A DNA stretch of 64,000 nt from Pseudozyma flocculosa PF-1 (Eukaryota > Basidiomycota > Ustilaginomycetes > Ustilaginales > Ustilaginaceae), in the NCBI RefSeq assembly GCF_000417875.1, contig NW_006920872.1, positions 821,287 to 885,286 of the forward strand, in the 5' to 3' direction. The notes under the pieces are model-generated. The model did not search any database, was not told the DNA's origin, and saw nothing but the letters and a program-made list of their open reading frames with translations. The position numbers were made by a program, and so were the translations under genes. Shown piece by piece: positions 56,053 through 64,000 of the stretch (positions within the stretch are counted from its first letter, which is position 1; every line of letters begins with the position of its first letter).

Positions 56053-56658
56053 ATGACCGTCACCACCGACCCCACCTGTCTCCACGGCTTCCGCGTCGTG
56101 ATCAACCACGAGCTGTTGCTGCATTCGCGAGCCCAAGTGATCATAACGATCCCGGTGACCATCGACAAGCTCTCGTCCACCGTGCGCGCCCACCTGCCCC
56201 GCTGGCTGGAACCGAAGGCCGACTTCGACGTCCTCTATTTCGCCCACAAGGCCCTCGGCCTCCCCTGTGGCCTCGAGCTGTACCACCCCGAGCTGTACTC
56301 GACCGTCGGCATGCGCAAGAGGGAGCGCGAGGTCGGAATTGTCTGGAACGTCCACTTCGCCATCGCCAACGTCGTCGAGCAGGACTCAGACCGCTACGGC
56401 ACCGTGCTGCCTTACTGGGACCGCAGGACCGTCCTCGACACGCTCCGTGCGCAGAAGCTCGACGACGACTGCTTCGTGCAGCTGCCTTGGCTTAAGTCCA
56501 GGCAGCCCTGGAACAGCTCGACCTGGATCCTCAGGAGCATCGTCCACCGCATGGAAAAGGCGATCAACAAGCCGGAGATGGAAATGGTCTCCGCCAAGTT
56601 TGAGGAGGATCTCGTGTCTGCCACGGCGGCCTGGCGCGACCGCCTCAAGAGCTGCTGA
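56053..56658 (+). CDS. LPRWLD-family protein, divergent subfamily, copy 7 (intact)
   Basis: 201 residues, single exon. It shares the family core: VIITIPVTI (29-37), HLPRWLEPKADFDVLYF (47-63), then a subfamily-specific ALGLPCGLELYHPELY (67-82) in place of DVFxFxPSGL. After VGIVWNVHFAIANVVE (94-109) come YGTVLPYWD (115-123), LPWLKSRQPWN and the helix ILRSIVHRMEKAIN. The second half therefore differs from copies 1-6 and matches copies 8 and 9. No signal peptide. A TATA box and CT-rich leader precede it. It is the only intact member of its subfamily here. Function unknown. Confidence 0.8.
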   Translation: MTVTTDPTCLHGFRVVINHELLLHSRAQVIITIPVTIDKLSSTVRAHLPRWLEPKADFDVLYFAHKALGLPCGLELYHPELYSTVGMRKREREVGIVWNVHFAIANVVEQDSDRYGTVLPYWDRRTVLDTLRAQKLDDDCFVQLPWLKSRQPWNSSTWILRSIVHRMEKAINKPEMEMVSAKFEEDLVSATAAWRDRLKSC

Positions 56659-57197
56659 AGACGCTAAGGCCGGACCTTGCCCGGGATGGTGAGTAGGTGT
56701 CGGCTCCGCGCCAAGTTCGTGCGAGGTGGACTTTTGCTTACGGACGACCTCGTCCGGGCCCAAGAAGCCCTGTCTCATTCTTCAATTGTCCCATCTAGTT
56801 GGTAGCACCGTCTCAAAAGCAGGGGCTTGAGCTGGCCAACGCCCCGACGGTTTAAGGCTTGGAGCTAAGCTCGTGCGCCGCGCTGACCATGTGCTGGCCA
56901 CTCCGCCGCCCCCGGTGCCCCGAGAAAACGGGGCGAGAGGCCGGGGAGTCAGCCACATGGTTGCTTCTCGCTCTCGTCGACCTCATTTTCGTCGCGGCAC
57001 ATCGACCCTACACGATCTTCTTGGTCGTGTTTCCTGCTCTTCCCTCTTCCCTCTTCTCTCGTCGCTTCTATCATTTCCTCGCCGTCCTACTGCCACCTCC
57101 TCTCTCACTCGGCTCTGCCGCATCGCTTCCCTTTGAATCGCTTTTCCTGCCCTCTCGACCACCCTCGGCGCCGTGCCGACCGCATCAATCTGCCACG
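56659..57197. other. Array spacer 7
   Basis: 539 bp, ending in a TTCC/CT-rich leader of copy 8. No gene supported. Confidence 0.6.
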
Positions 57198-57811
57198 ATG
57201 GCCACCTTCGTCGACTCGGGGGTCTTGCGCGACTTCAAAGCCCGGATTACTCCTAGAGGCCAGCGTCCAGACCCGCGCGACCATCTTTTTGTCACTATTC
57301 CGGTCACCTTCGCCTATCAGACCGGCACAGTGCGAGCTCAGTTGCCGACCTGGCTCGAAGTCGACGGTGGTTTCGACGTGCTCTACTTTGGAAAAAGGCC
57401 TTGGGGCTGCCGAGCGCTTTGGACCTCTACCACCACGAGCTCTGGTTAACTCACAAGGGCAGGGAGGCTCGCGAACTTCGACTCCAGTGGGATCTCGAGT
57501 ACGTCGTCACCAGGATCGCCAGGGTCGATAGCGAAGAGTACGGCACCAAGCTCCCTTTCTGGGATGGCAAAGACGTCGTCATGATGCTCCACAAGCCACC
57601 AAACAGCACCGGCCGCATCGTCCTCCGCAGACCTCTCTGTTGCTACCACTGAGGGTCATCTTTCTTCATCCTGCGAAGCGTCGTCGCACGGATGGAGAGA
57701 GCTATCGACAGAAACGCGCGCAAATCGGTCTTCAAGGATTCCGAAAAGGCCATCAGGACGGCCACCCAGAAGTGGCTGGAGATCCTGGAACGTGCGAAAC
57801 AGCAGGAGTGA
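57198..57811 (+). pseudogene. LPRWLD-family divergent subfamily, copy 8 (frameshifted)
   Basis: Begins normally (MATFVDSG, then LFVTIPVTF, LPTWLEVDGGFDVLYFG). At the A-run at about 57390-57394 the frame breaks: relative to copy 7 one base is missing, and the original frame ends at 57449. The continuation ALDLYHHELW, LEYVVTRIARVD, YGTKLPFWDG is in the next frame, which meets a TGA at about 57650. The C-terminal block ILRSVVARMERAIDRN, ending QQE at 57811, follows in that same frame. The segment just before the TGA matches copy 7 poorly, so more small changes are likely. A sequencing error at the A-run could explain the first break but not the stop. Confidence 0.75.
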
Positions 57812-58139
57812 TCCTCCGCAGACAACGATGGACGGCCGCATGCACATTCCCAGGCTATCGTTGGACGACAGAGGCAGTCCAGCTCGTAACATGGCGATCT
57901 ATAGACGAAAGCAGCGGCGGGTGGCGTCCAGCGGCCCTGACAAGACACCGGGCGCAGCATCGGCTGCGCGCGCGACCGCTTCGTTTCGTCGACAAGAGCA
58001 AAGACAACGCGGCGCCCCTCGTTGAAGCTCAAAGTCTGACCAGGCTTTGTCAAGGAGGCGCTTGACCAGCCGAGCACACTGCCAGTCCATCCACAAACCT
58101 CTAAGTGGGCGGCGGAAAGCGACCGTCCTGGTGGGTTGA
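57812..58139. other. Array spacer 8
   Basis: 328 bp. The N-terminal half expected for copy 9 is not recognisable here. Nothing else seen. Confidence 0.55.
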
Positions 58140-58460
58140 CACGTCGAGGTCGCCGTCAACAGGATCGTGGCCGAGGATGGCGAAGAGCTCGGCACACAGC
58201 TGCCCTTCTGGGACACCGCCGAGGACTCTGAGGCACTCTTTGCTCACTGCGCCGGAAACACATGGGCTTTTCTCCCATCGCTGCCCTTCCGACAGCCCTG
58301 GATGGCGTCTCAGCACGTTTTCCGCACGGTCGTCGAGGATATCCAGCGGGCCGTGGCGGAGAAGGAACGAGTCGACGCGTGCGACGAGCTCGACTGGGCC
58401 GTCCAGACAGCGGCACTCGAATGGCGCGGCGCTCTCCGCAGGTCTGACGTCGCAGCGTAG
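58140..58460 (+). pseudogene. LPRWLD-family divergent subfamily, copy 9 (C-terminal fragment)
   Basis: About 107 codons matching the second half of copies 7 and 8: VEVAVNRIVAEDG, LGTQLPFWD, LPSLPFRQPWM, VFRTVVEDIQRAV and a helical tail ending SDVAA at 58458. A TGA at 58137 precedes it in frame, and the LPRWL half is absent upstream. No ATG starts the fragment. It is a truncated relic unless an unseen upstream exon supplies the start. Confidence 0.7.
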
Positions 58461-59529
58461 TGAGCTCGTCGCTCCAATCCAGCGAGCTAGGGAACGATCG
58501 GCAAGTCAACAGGAGCGGGTCGACTGCGGGAGCCTACCGAGAAGAGGCCCTCAAACGGGGCGCATCAGCCGGTACATCCACACGACCCTCGCCCTCTTCG
58601 ACATGCTGCAAGAAGGTTGAGTCTGCTTGTTCGACTCGAGCTCGCGACACGGCCATATGGATGGTGGCCACGGTGGTGAATGGTGGACGGCGTCGGCACG
58701 ATTGAAGTCGAGGTCGAGGTCGAGGTCAAGGTCGAGGTCGAGGTCGAGGTCCGGGCGGGCAGCGCAAGGTGAAACGAGCAATCATGTTTTTGTGCACCCA
58801 AGTGCTTTTTTTGCACGTAGTAGTCTTCTTTTAGGCCAAAAGTAGAATTCAAAAAGTCGAAGAATCAAACTTTTTCGAAGGGCCAGACTTTGTCCGCGGT
58901 GGGCAAGGCTGGTTGGACCCCGTTGTGACCCTAGCCCCTCCTCGAAAACTGCCCATTTCGGGGGGTCAACCGGTGATGCCTCAAATCCGAGACTCGAAGG
59001 AGAAGATTGTGATGGCGAAAATCTGAAACTTTCCGCGCATGCCCGATTCGGGTGTCTGCTTGACTCGGTCAGCGTTGCAGCCCCGACGCCTGGCCGCTTT
59101 GTGGCCGTGGCAGCCCCTGAGTGGCGGCGATCGGATCGGCTTGCGTCGGCCCGATGCATTGTCGTGCCAGTTGCGCCCACCCGCCGGTCAGGCCAGGCCA
59201 GGCCAGACCAACACAAGCCTCACCGCCGCCGCTGGCCCGCAGTGTTGACCGCCTTGCTTCATCTTTGGATGACGACGACCACCACCACCACCCCCTCTTG
59301 CCACCATCCTCGCACCCAAGTCAGAGTCGCGGCAGCGCAAGCACAAGGGCCTCGGGAGGCGTCCACCTGCCTCTCGACATCATCCCTCGCACCAGCACCG
59401 CCTCCCCGCCCAGACTGCCTGCTCTCAACCACAATGGCCACCTAGTCGCAGCGACCACCCCCGCCTTTCGGTCGTCTACGCAGCGCTTCCGAGGCCAGGC
59501 TGCACCTCTGGCCCCAAGTCAGCGCAGCC
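58461..59529. other. Spacer with GAGGTC repeat
   Basis: 1.1 kb. A GAGGTC hexamer array lies at 58708-58751, followed by an AT-richer stretch (58780-58870). The last 250 bp are a CCACCACC-rich leader of the next gene. No gene supported. Confidence 0.6.
58708..58751. repeat. (GAGGTC)n hexanucleotide repeat
   Basis: About seven units with one AAGGTC variant, just after the decayed end of the array. Similar GGTCGA runs occur near 16260. Confidence 0.9.
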
Positions 59530-62322
59530 ATGACCAAACAACCACCGCCCCGCATACCTGCCCCCGTCTACAGCCAGGACACCTGGACGACGCTGGCAGA
59601 ACCTCCTGCCGCCGACGAACCTGCCCAGAACCAGCTGCTGCAGCATCGCCGCCGTCGCAGCCACAACAAGCACGACCTCGCATCGATACGACCCGCGGAA
59701 AATGATGGCAGCCCAAAGTCTAGGCTGCGCTCCCGCGACGCCACTCCAATACGCTGGTCCACCTGCACCCTCGCCGCCGACCTGCCCGACGACACCTTTC
59801 CCTTTTCGCCCCTGCGACCAGAGGAACCGGCGCAGCGTGCCTCGTCTCTTGCTTCTCCGCACGCCGAGGGCTCGGATGACGCAGACGACTACCGCGCGGA
59901 CCTCGAAGACGATGACGACTACGACGATGACGGCCAGCGGACGCATTCCTCGGCCTCGACCCGTCCCACGTCGCTCGAGGCCGAAAAGCAGCCGCACCGC
60001 AGACTTCTCGACCTGCACACCCCTGCCCGCCTCTCCTCGCTAGCCGGCAACCGACCTCGATCGGCAGCGTCGCCAGTCTCGTGCACTACCACCCTCGCAG
60101 AGCCCGAGCTGGCTGCCAATGCCGGGATCGCCGCCACATCCCCTCCCGTTCATCGCAGCAACGATGATGGCTGTGACAGCGACGACAGCGATGAAGAGGA
60201 CGAGGCAGACCCACGCCTTGATGCGCTGATCGCGCAGACGATGCGTGCGCTCGAGGTGTCCAACAACCTACTTCTCTCCACGCTCAACTCACGCGCCAAG
60301 TTTGCCCAGCTGCGCGCCATCGAGGCGAGCATCGACATCGGCCTCGACCGACGCGAGCGCAGCGTACGCCGTCAGCTTCACGCCGTCGAGCAGATGACCG
60401 ACTTTGTCGGCGCCAAGTCCGACGAGCTGCGCGACCTGCTGGCCAGCGGCTCGGCTACCCGCCCCTACACTCTCGCCCGCGCGCAGACGGCGGGGGCCAA
60501 TCAGGCCGGCCTCGCATCGCTGCCCTCACTGGAGACGTTGGCATCCACCTCGTCGGGCAAGGCCAAGGCCGATGTCGGCGTCGGGATCGTTGAGGCACAG
60601 GATCGCGATGCCACAATCGGCAAGACGGCGGCCAAGCGGCTAGAAAAGATGCTGCTCGATTCGGCCAGGTCTAGCCCGACGTCGAGCCGCGGCGCCGGTG
60701 ATGGTGAGAGCGGCGGTGTAAGCGGCAGCTCGAGCGGGACCGCAAGTAGTAGCATTGGACGGCTGCGTGCGGTTTCTGCCGATGGCCATCTCAGCGTCGG
60801 CGAAGGCCATTCTGCGTCCAACAATGCGTCGCCGTCGTCGCGGCGGACGTTCTCGCTCTCCGACTTCGCCTTCCTCGATGTCAGCTCTGCTCCCAAGGCA
60901 TCGACCTCGCACGACAAGACGAGCGCTGCTCCGACGGACCTCTCCGCGCCGGTAGACGGTGCCGCTCCTTCGTCCCGCCCACCGTCCGCGATGCGCAAGA
61001 GGAGCAGCCGCGGCTCGTCGCTCGCCAGCATCGTCGAGCACGCCTCGCGCCAGGATGCCCGTCCCTCGTCGCAGCTCGGCTCGCGCTCTCGAGATTCGCC
61101 CTCATCCTCGCGCCGCAATTCGTTCGCATCGAGCAGCCAGCCTGGCGATGCGAACGACTCGAGCGGGGCTCTCGTCGAGGCCGAGGAAGAGCCCATCGGC
61201 ACCTCGCTCACGACCACCTCGCGCCTTACGTCGTCCTCGTCGACAGGGACCATCCGGGCTTCCGCCAGGGCTGCAGCCGCTACCCCAACGCAGAAGCGGG
61301 CCGTCAGCAACTACGAGACGAGTGCTAGCCGCAGCCTGTTCCGGGGCAGCGCTGCTGCCTCGTCCCTGTCGCGCCTGGTCACTGCGCCAGTCGCACCCGC
61401 GGCCACGGCCTCTGTGCAGAAAGGCACGCTGGCCGACGACTTTGGCTTCAGCGCAGAGCCACCATCATCGTCGTCAGCCGCTTCGAGGGCCCGTCGATCA
61501 CGGACAACGACGGCCGGCCTGCCGAGTGGCAGCGGTGATTTTGAGAGCGGTTCGACGTACGCCGCGCTGGTGGCTTCCTCTTCCGCCCATGATCCTTCTG
61601 CAAGCCTGTCGGGCCACGACGACTGCGACGACGCCGACATTAGCGAGGCCAGCACCACCTCGCCTCGGCCGGGCACCTCGATGCCACGCCGCTATAGCAT
61701 CACAAAGCGGTCGTCGTTTGGCGGCGCATCGTCGTCGGACCGCGAACGGCAGAGCGTCGCAGCGCAACTCAAAGCCGAGGACGTCGTCTGGCGCGCCGCC
61801 GAAACAGGAGGCAGTGCCGCGGGCGGCGGCAGCGTCGGTGCGCTGCGTGCCCTGCAGAGGCTCAACGAGATGTCGTCCAGCAGTGCAGCCGGTGCTGCGG
61901 CCGATGCGTCGAGCTCCTCCATCGCGGCAACATCGGGCACGGGCGCAACAACCGAGTCGAAGCGTCTCTCCATCGGCTTGGGCCTGCCCAGCTTTGCGGC
62001 ATTCAAGGGCATCGCGCCGACAGCATCGGTGCCGAGCGAGGGCGATGCGACGACCGGCGCCACCACCGAGCCCAGCAGCACCGACTTGCAAGCGCCAACC
62101 GAATCGCCGAGCACGGGCTGGCGCACCTGGACGCCCTGGGCTTCGCCTGTCGTCCCGGCTACGGCCACCACCGCAGCCGGCCAGCAGGCCTCTGCTGACC
62201 GATCCGCTGGCAAATCGCACGGCAGCAGTGGCGGCGGCGCTTCAACCAGCCGCAAACCGAGCCTGGCATCGCTCCTCGCCGTCAAGGCCACGCCCACGAC
62301 GGCCACCGTCATCGGCACCTGA
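59530..62322 (+). CDS. Serine-rich, mostly disordered protein of unknown function
   Basis: Single-exon, 930 residues. Not recognised. The only part that looks folded is at about residues 226-305: RLDALIAQTMRALEVSNN, LLLSTLNSRAKFAQLRAIEA and QLHAVEQMTDFVGAKSDELR, a predicted helical, coiled-coil-like segment. The rest is Ser/Ala/Thr-rich with acidic clusters (DDADDYRADLEDDDDYDDD) and many SP/RSS sites typical of phosphorylated scaffold or cytoskeletal proteins. The C-terminus ends with repeated STGWRTWTPWASP- and KPSLASLLAVK-like segments. No membrane or signal segment. The ATG at 59530 is the first in frame after a long CCACCACC leader. Confidence 0.75.
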   Translation: MTKQPPPRIPAPVYSQDTWTTLAEPPAADEPAQNQLLQHRRRRSHNKHDLASIRPAENDGSPKSRLRSRDATPIRWSTCTLAADLPDDTFPFSPLRPEEPAQRASSLASPHAEGSDDADDYRADLEDDDDYDDDGQRTHSSASTRPTSLEAEKQPHRRLLDLHTPARLSSLAGNRPRSAASPVSCTTTLAEPELAANAGIAATSPPVHRSNDDGCDSDDSDEEDEADPRLDALIAQTMRALEVSNNLLLSTLNSRAKFAQLRAIEASIDIGLDRRERSVRRQLHAVEQMTDFVGAKSDELRDLLASGSATRPYTLARAQTAGANQAGLASLPSLETLASTSSGKAKADVGVGIVEAQDRDATIGKTAAKRLEKMLLDSARSSPTSSRGAGDGESGGVSGSSSGTASSSIGRLRAVSADGHLSVGEGHSASNNASPSSRRTFSLSDFAFLDVSSAPKASTSHDKTSAAPTDLSAPVDGAAPSSRPPSAMRKRSSRGSSLASIVEHASRQDARPSSQLGSRSRDSPSSSRRNSFASSSQPGDANDSSGALVEAEEEPIGTSLTTTSRLTSSSSTGTIRASARAAAATPTQKRAVSNYETSASRSLFRGSAAASSLSRLVTAPVAPAATASVQKGTLADDFGFSAEPPSSSSAASRARRSRTTTAGLPSGSGDFESGSTYAALVASSSAHDPSASLSGHDDCDDADISEASTTSPRPGTSMPRRYSITKRSSFGGASSSDRERQSVAAQLKAEDVVWRAAETGGSAAGGGSVGALRALQRLNEMSSSSAAGAAADASSSSIAATSGTGATTESKRLSIGLGLPSFAAFKGIAPTASVPSEGDATTGATTEPSSTDLQAPTESPSTGWRTWTPWASPVVPATATTAAGQQASADRSAGKSHGSSGGGASTSRKPSLASLLAVKATPTTATVIGT

Positions 62323-63496
62323 ACACAGGCCGCCCTCGCCATCGCCCTTCCATCTTCGCTTCTGTGTCTCTTGTCTTCCATCATGCACCGTCCCCCATAC
62401 CCCCACTTACTTTACCCCTTCGTCCTAGCAATCTCCCGCTCGCCGTTGTATTCCTATTACTATCTCGCCGCCGCCGCCGTTGTCGTCATCGCGTGGCGCC
62501 ACCACACTCTCTTCCTCTCTGCCCCTCGACTCGGACCGTCATGGCTCCTCTTGTCCATCTTGTCCTTTCCATTCCGTTCTCGGACCCCGCTTCGCTCCGT
62601 TACGGACCTTTGCCCTCGTCGTCCTTCCGCCCTCTGTCCCAGCCCCAATGCCTTCCTGCCGCGCGGTCCTGGAGCCTGCCGCTGTATTCTAACCTTGCAC
62701 GCCCCAACTGAGGTCACGAAAGAACGGACAGTCGCACGCACTGGGGCCTCGTCCCCCCATTCTTCGAGGAGCCTCGTCTCATTTGCCTACGAGGCCTTCG
62801 CCTATCGACATGGTCATCACACGACGATAGCCTCGCCGGAGCTGCTGATACGCACCTTGCAGCTCGACGATCGGCGGAGAGGGAGGCAAGAAGGACGCCA
62901 CCCGAAACGCCACTTTTGTCATGTTCAAGTCCGGCTTTCATTCATCGACGACGAAGACGCCACAACGGAGGGTAGCACGTGTTCCGGCCCCTCGTGATTG
63001 AGGTAGGGGCGCAGAGCGGTCCGATTCGACGAAGGTCAGCGCAGGACAAGGGAGGGGGGGCCAGGTGTGAAGCGGCCCAAAGCCCTGTTTCAGCGACCGC
63101 GCCCCAAGAGCCCTCTTTTGGGCATCGTGCCAGACTCGTGGATGAAAGAGAGGGAGAGAGTGGGTCTGGTGCCCTGTCTCTGCCAAAGACAGCGTCTGCA
63201 TCTCCGGCGCAAAGAGCAGACGAGGAGGGGAGCGATGGAAATGGAGATGGAGGGAAAGAATAATGCGCCTCGGCGACGGAGGTTGAACGCATGCAGACGA
63301 CGACCGAGACGCGTCCAGGGCTGCGCTGCGCTGCGCTGCGCTGGCTGTCAGACACTGCAGGCCCAGCGCCAGGCCAGGCCAAATTCGCCCCGCGGTCCCT
63401 CTCCCCGCCTTGCCTCTCGTCGTCCATCTCCCTCGGTCCCCTTCACCCATCCCTCTCCTGCCCCTCCTCCTCGTCCAGGCCCTGGTCTCATGGACG
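62323..63496. other. 3' flank and spacer
   Basis: 1.2 kb, CT-rich at the left (probable 3' UTR of the serine-rich gene). A GCGCT pentamer run lies near 63325-63350. No gene supported. Confidence 0.55.
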
Positions 63497-64000
63497 ATGT
63501 CGGAGCAGCAAAACAAGGTGTCGCTCGGTCAACTCAGCTTCTGCCGAGACCCTCACCGACCGCATGCTCAACGGGTGCACCCGTACAGGACTTGGCCCGC
63601 GCTGCCTCTTGCCTGCCCGGCTCTGCATGGTGCCTACTGCCTCTACCCTCGCTGTCCTGCGGAGCGTCTAGCCTAGAGATCGTCGCAATCAGTCTCACAG
63701 GCCTTGGCGGTCTCAGCGCGGCAGGGCCTCGACGACCACGAACGCCGTGCCTCTCTGCCTGCCTGAGTCGCCGCTCTACCTGCCTGCAACCGCCTTCTTC
63801 CTTGGCCTCGGGCGCTTGCCCCTAGCTTGCGGGCGGGCCAGATCGCTACCTCGGTCGAGGCCAGGTCTGAGCGCGCCCACCACGGGGACCTACGTTCAGC
63901 CCAGCCCAAACAAGACACGCCGCTCGACGCCCAGACAACCCGGTGATACGAGTTCCAGCCTCGAGATCAACAACAGCGTCTTACCCTTCCCCGCTCCGGG
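63497..64000 (+). CDS. Probable 5' part of a gene cut by the right edge
   Basis: Weak call. The last ~135 bp read as convincing coding sequence (SAPTTGTYVQPSPNKTRRST, then LEINNSVLPFPAPG) in a frame open from 63672 to the edge but without its own ATG. A plausible start is the ATG at 63497 (MSEQQNK), which would need an intron ending at one of the acceptors between 63700 and 63864. Product unknown. Confidence 0.3.

Noticed and set aside
40060..58460. The LPRWLD family as classical secreted effectors
   Set aside because: None of the copies has a signal peptide; unconventional secretion cannot be judged from sequence.
63067..63825. 252-codon plus-strand frame near the right end
   Set aside because: Composition is repeat-driven (CT- and GCGCT-rich) and the coding-like sequence at the edge is in another frame.

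Overview
This is nuclear DNA from a GC-rich, intron-containing fungus. The genes are eukaryotic housekeeping and secretory genes, with GT..AG introns of roughly 60-180 bp that can be joined in frame by eye. A fused allantoicase-ureidoglycolate lyase, fungal APC1, Misato/DML1 and UBX genes, and dense intergenic microsatellites fit a basidiomycete, probably a smut-related one (Ustilaginomycotina). That placement is inference, not proof. One assembly gap of 77 N lies at 21183-21259.

Left part (1-24.5 kb), mostly conserved genes: APC1 (minus, C-terminus cut by the window edge), a nine-exon UBA/UBX protein (minus) divergent from a Misato/DML1 gene (plus), a fused allantoin-degradation enzyme (minus), a small secreted double-psi-beta-barrel protein (minus), a double-hotdog acyl-CoA thioesterase (plus) and a large LCAT-like alpha/beta hydrolase (plus).

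Middle part (25-39.6 kb), apparent glycoconjugate module: a 1046-residue fusion of an acyltransferase-3 membrane domain with an egghead-like GT2 glycosyltransferase (minus), a bacterial-looking ManC-type mannose-1-phosphate guanylyltransferase (minus), and a second, stand-alone acyltransferase-3-like membrane protein (plus). GDP-mannose supply, a GT2 of a class that includes a GDP-mannose user, and acyl transfer would fit together as synthesis of an acylated mannose-containing product. The two long spacers here (28.4-32.1 and 34.5-37.1 kb) hold coding-like blocks that I could not resolve into firm genes.

Right part (40-58.5 kb): a head-to-tail, same-strand array of nine copies of an unrecognised ~190-200-residue protein family, here called LPRWLD after its motif. 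Six copies (40060, 41449, 43224, 44886, 52621, 54321) form one subfamily. Three (56053, 57198, 58140) form a divergent subfamily that decays from an intact gene to a frameshifted copy to a C-terminal fragment. The array is interrupted at 46.7-52 kb by a minisatellite-filled ORF, a segment with Pol III-like boxes and a lysine/aspartate-rich secreted protein. This array is the strongest candidate for something undescribed.

The end (59.5-64 kb) has a serine-rich, largely disordered 930-residue protein of unknown function and probably the 5' part of one more gene cut by the window edge.
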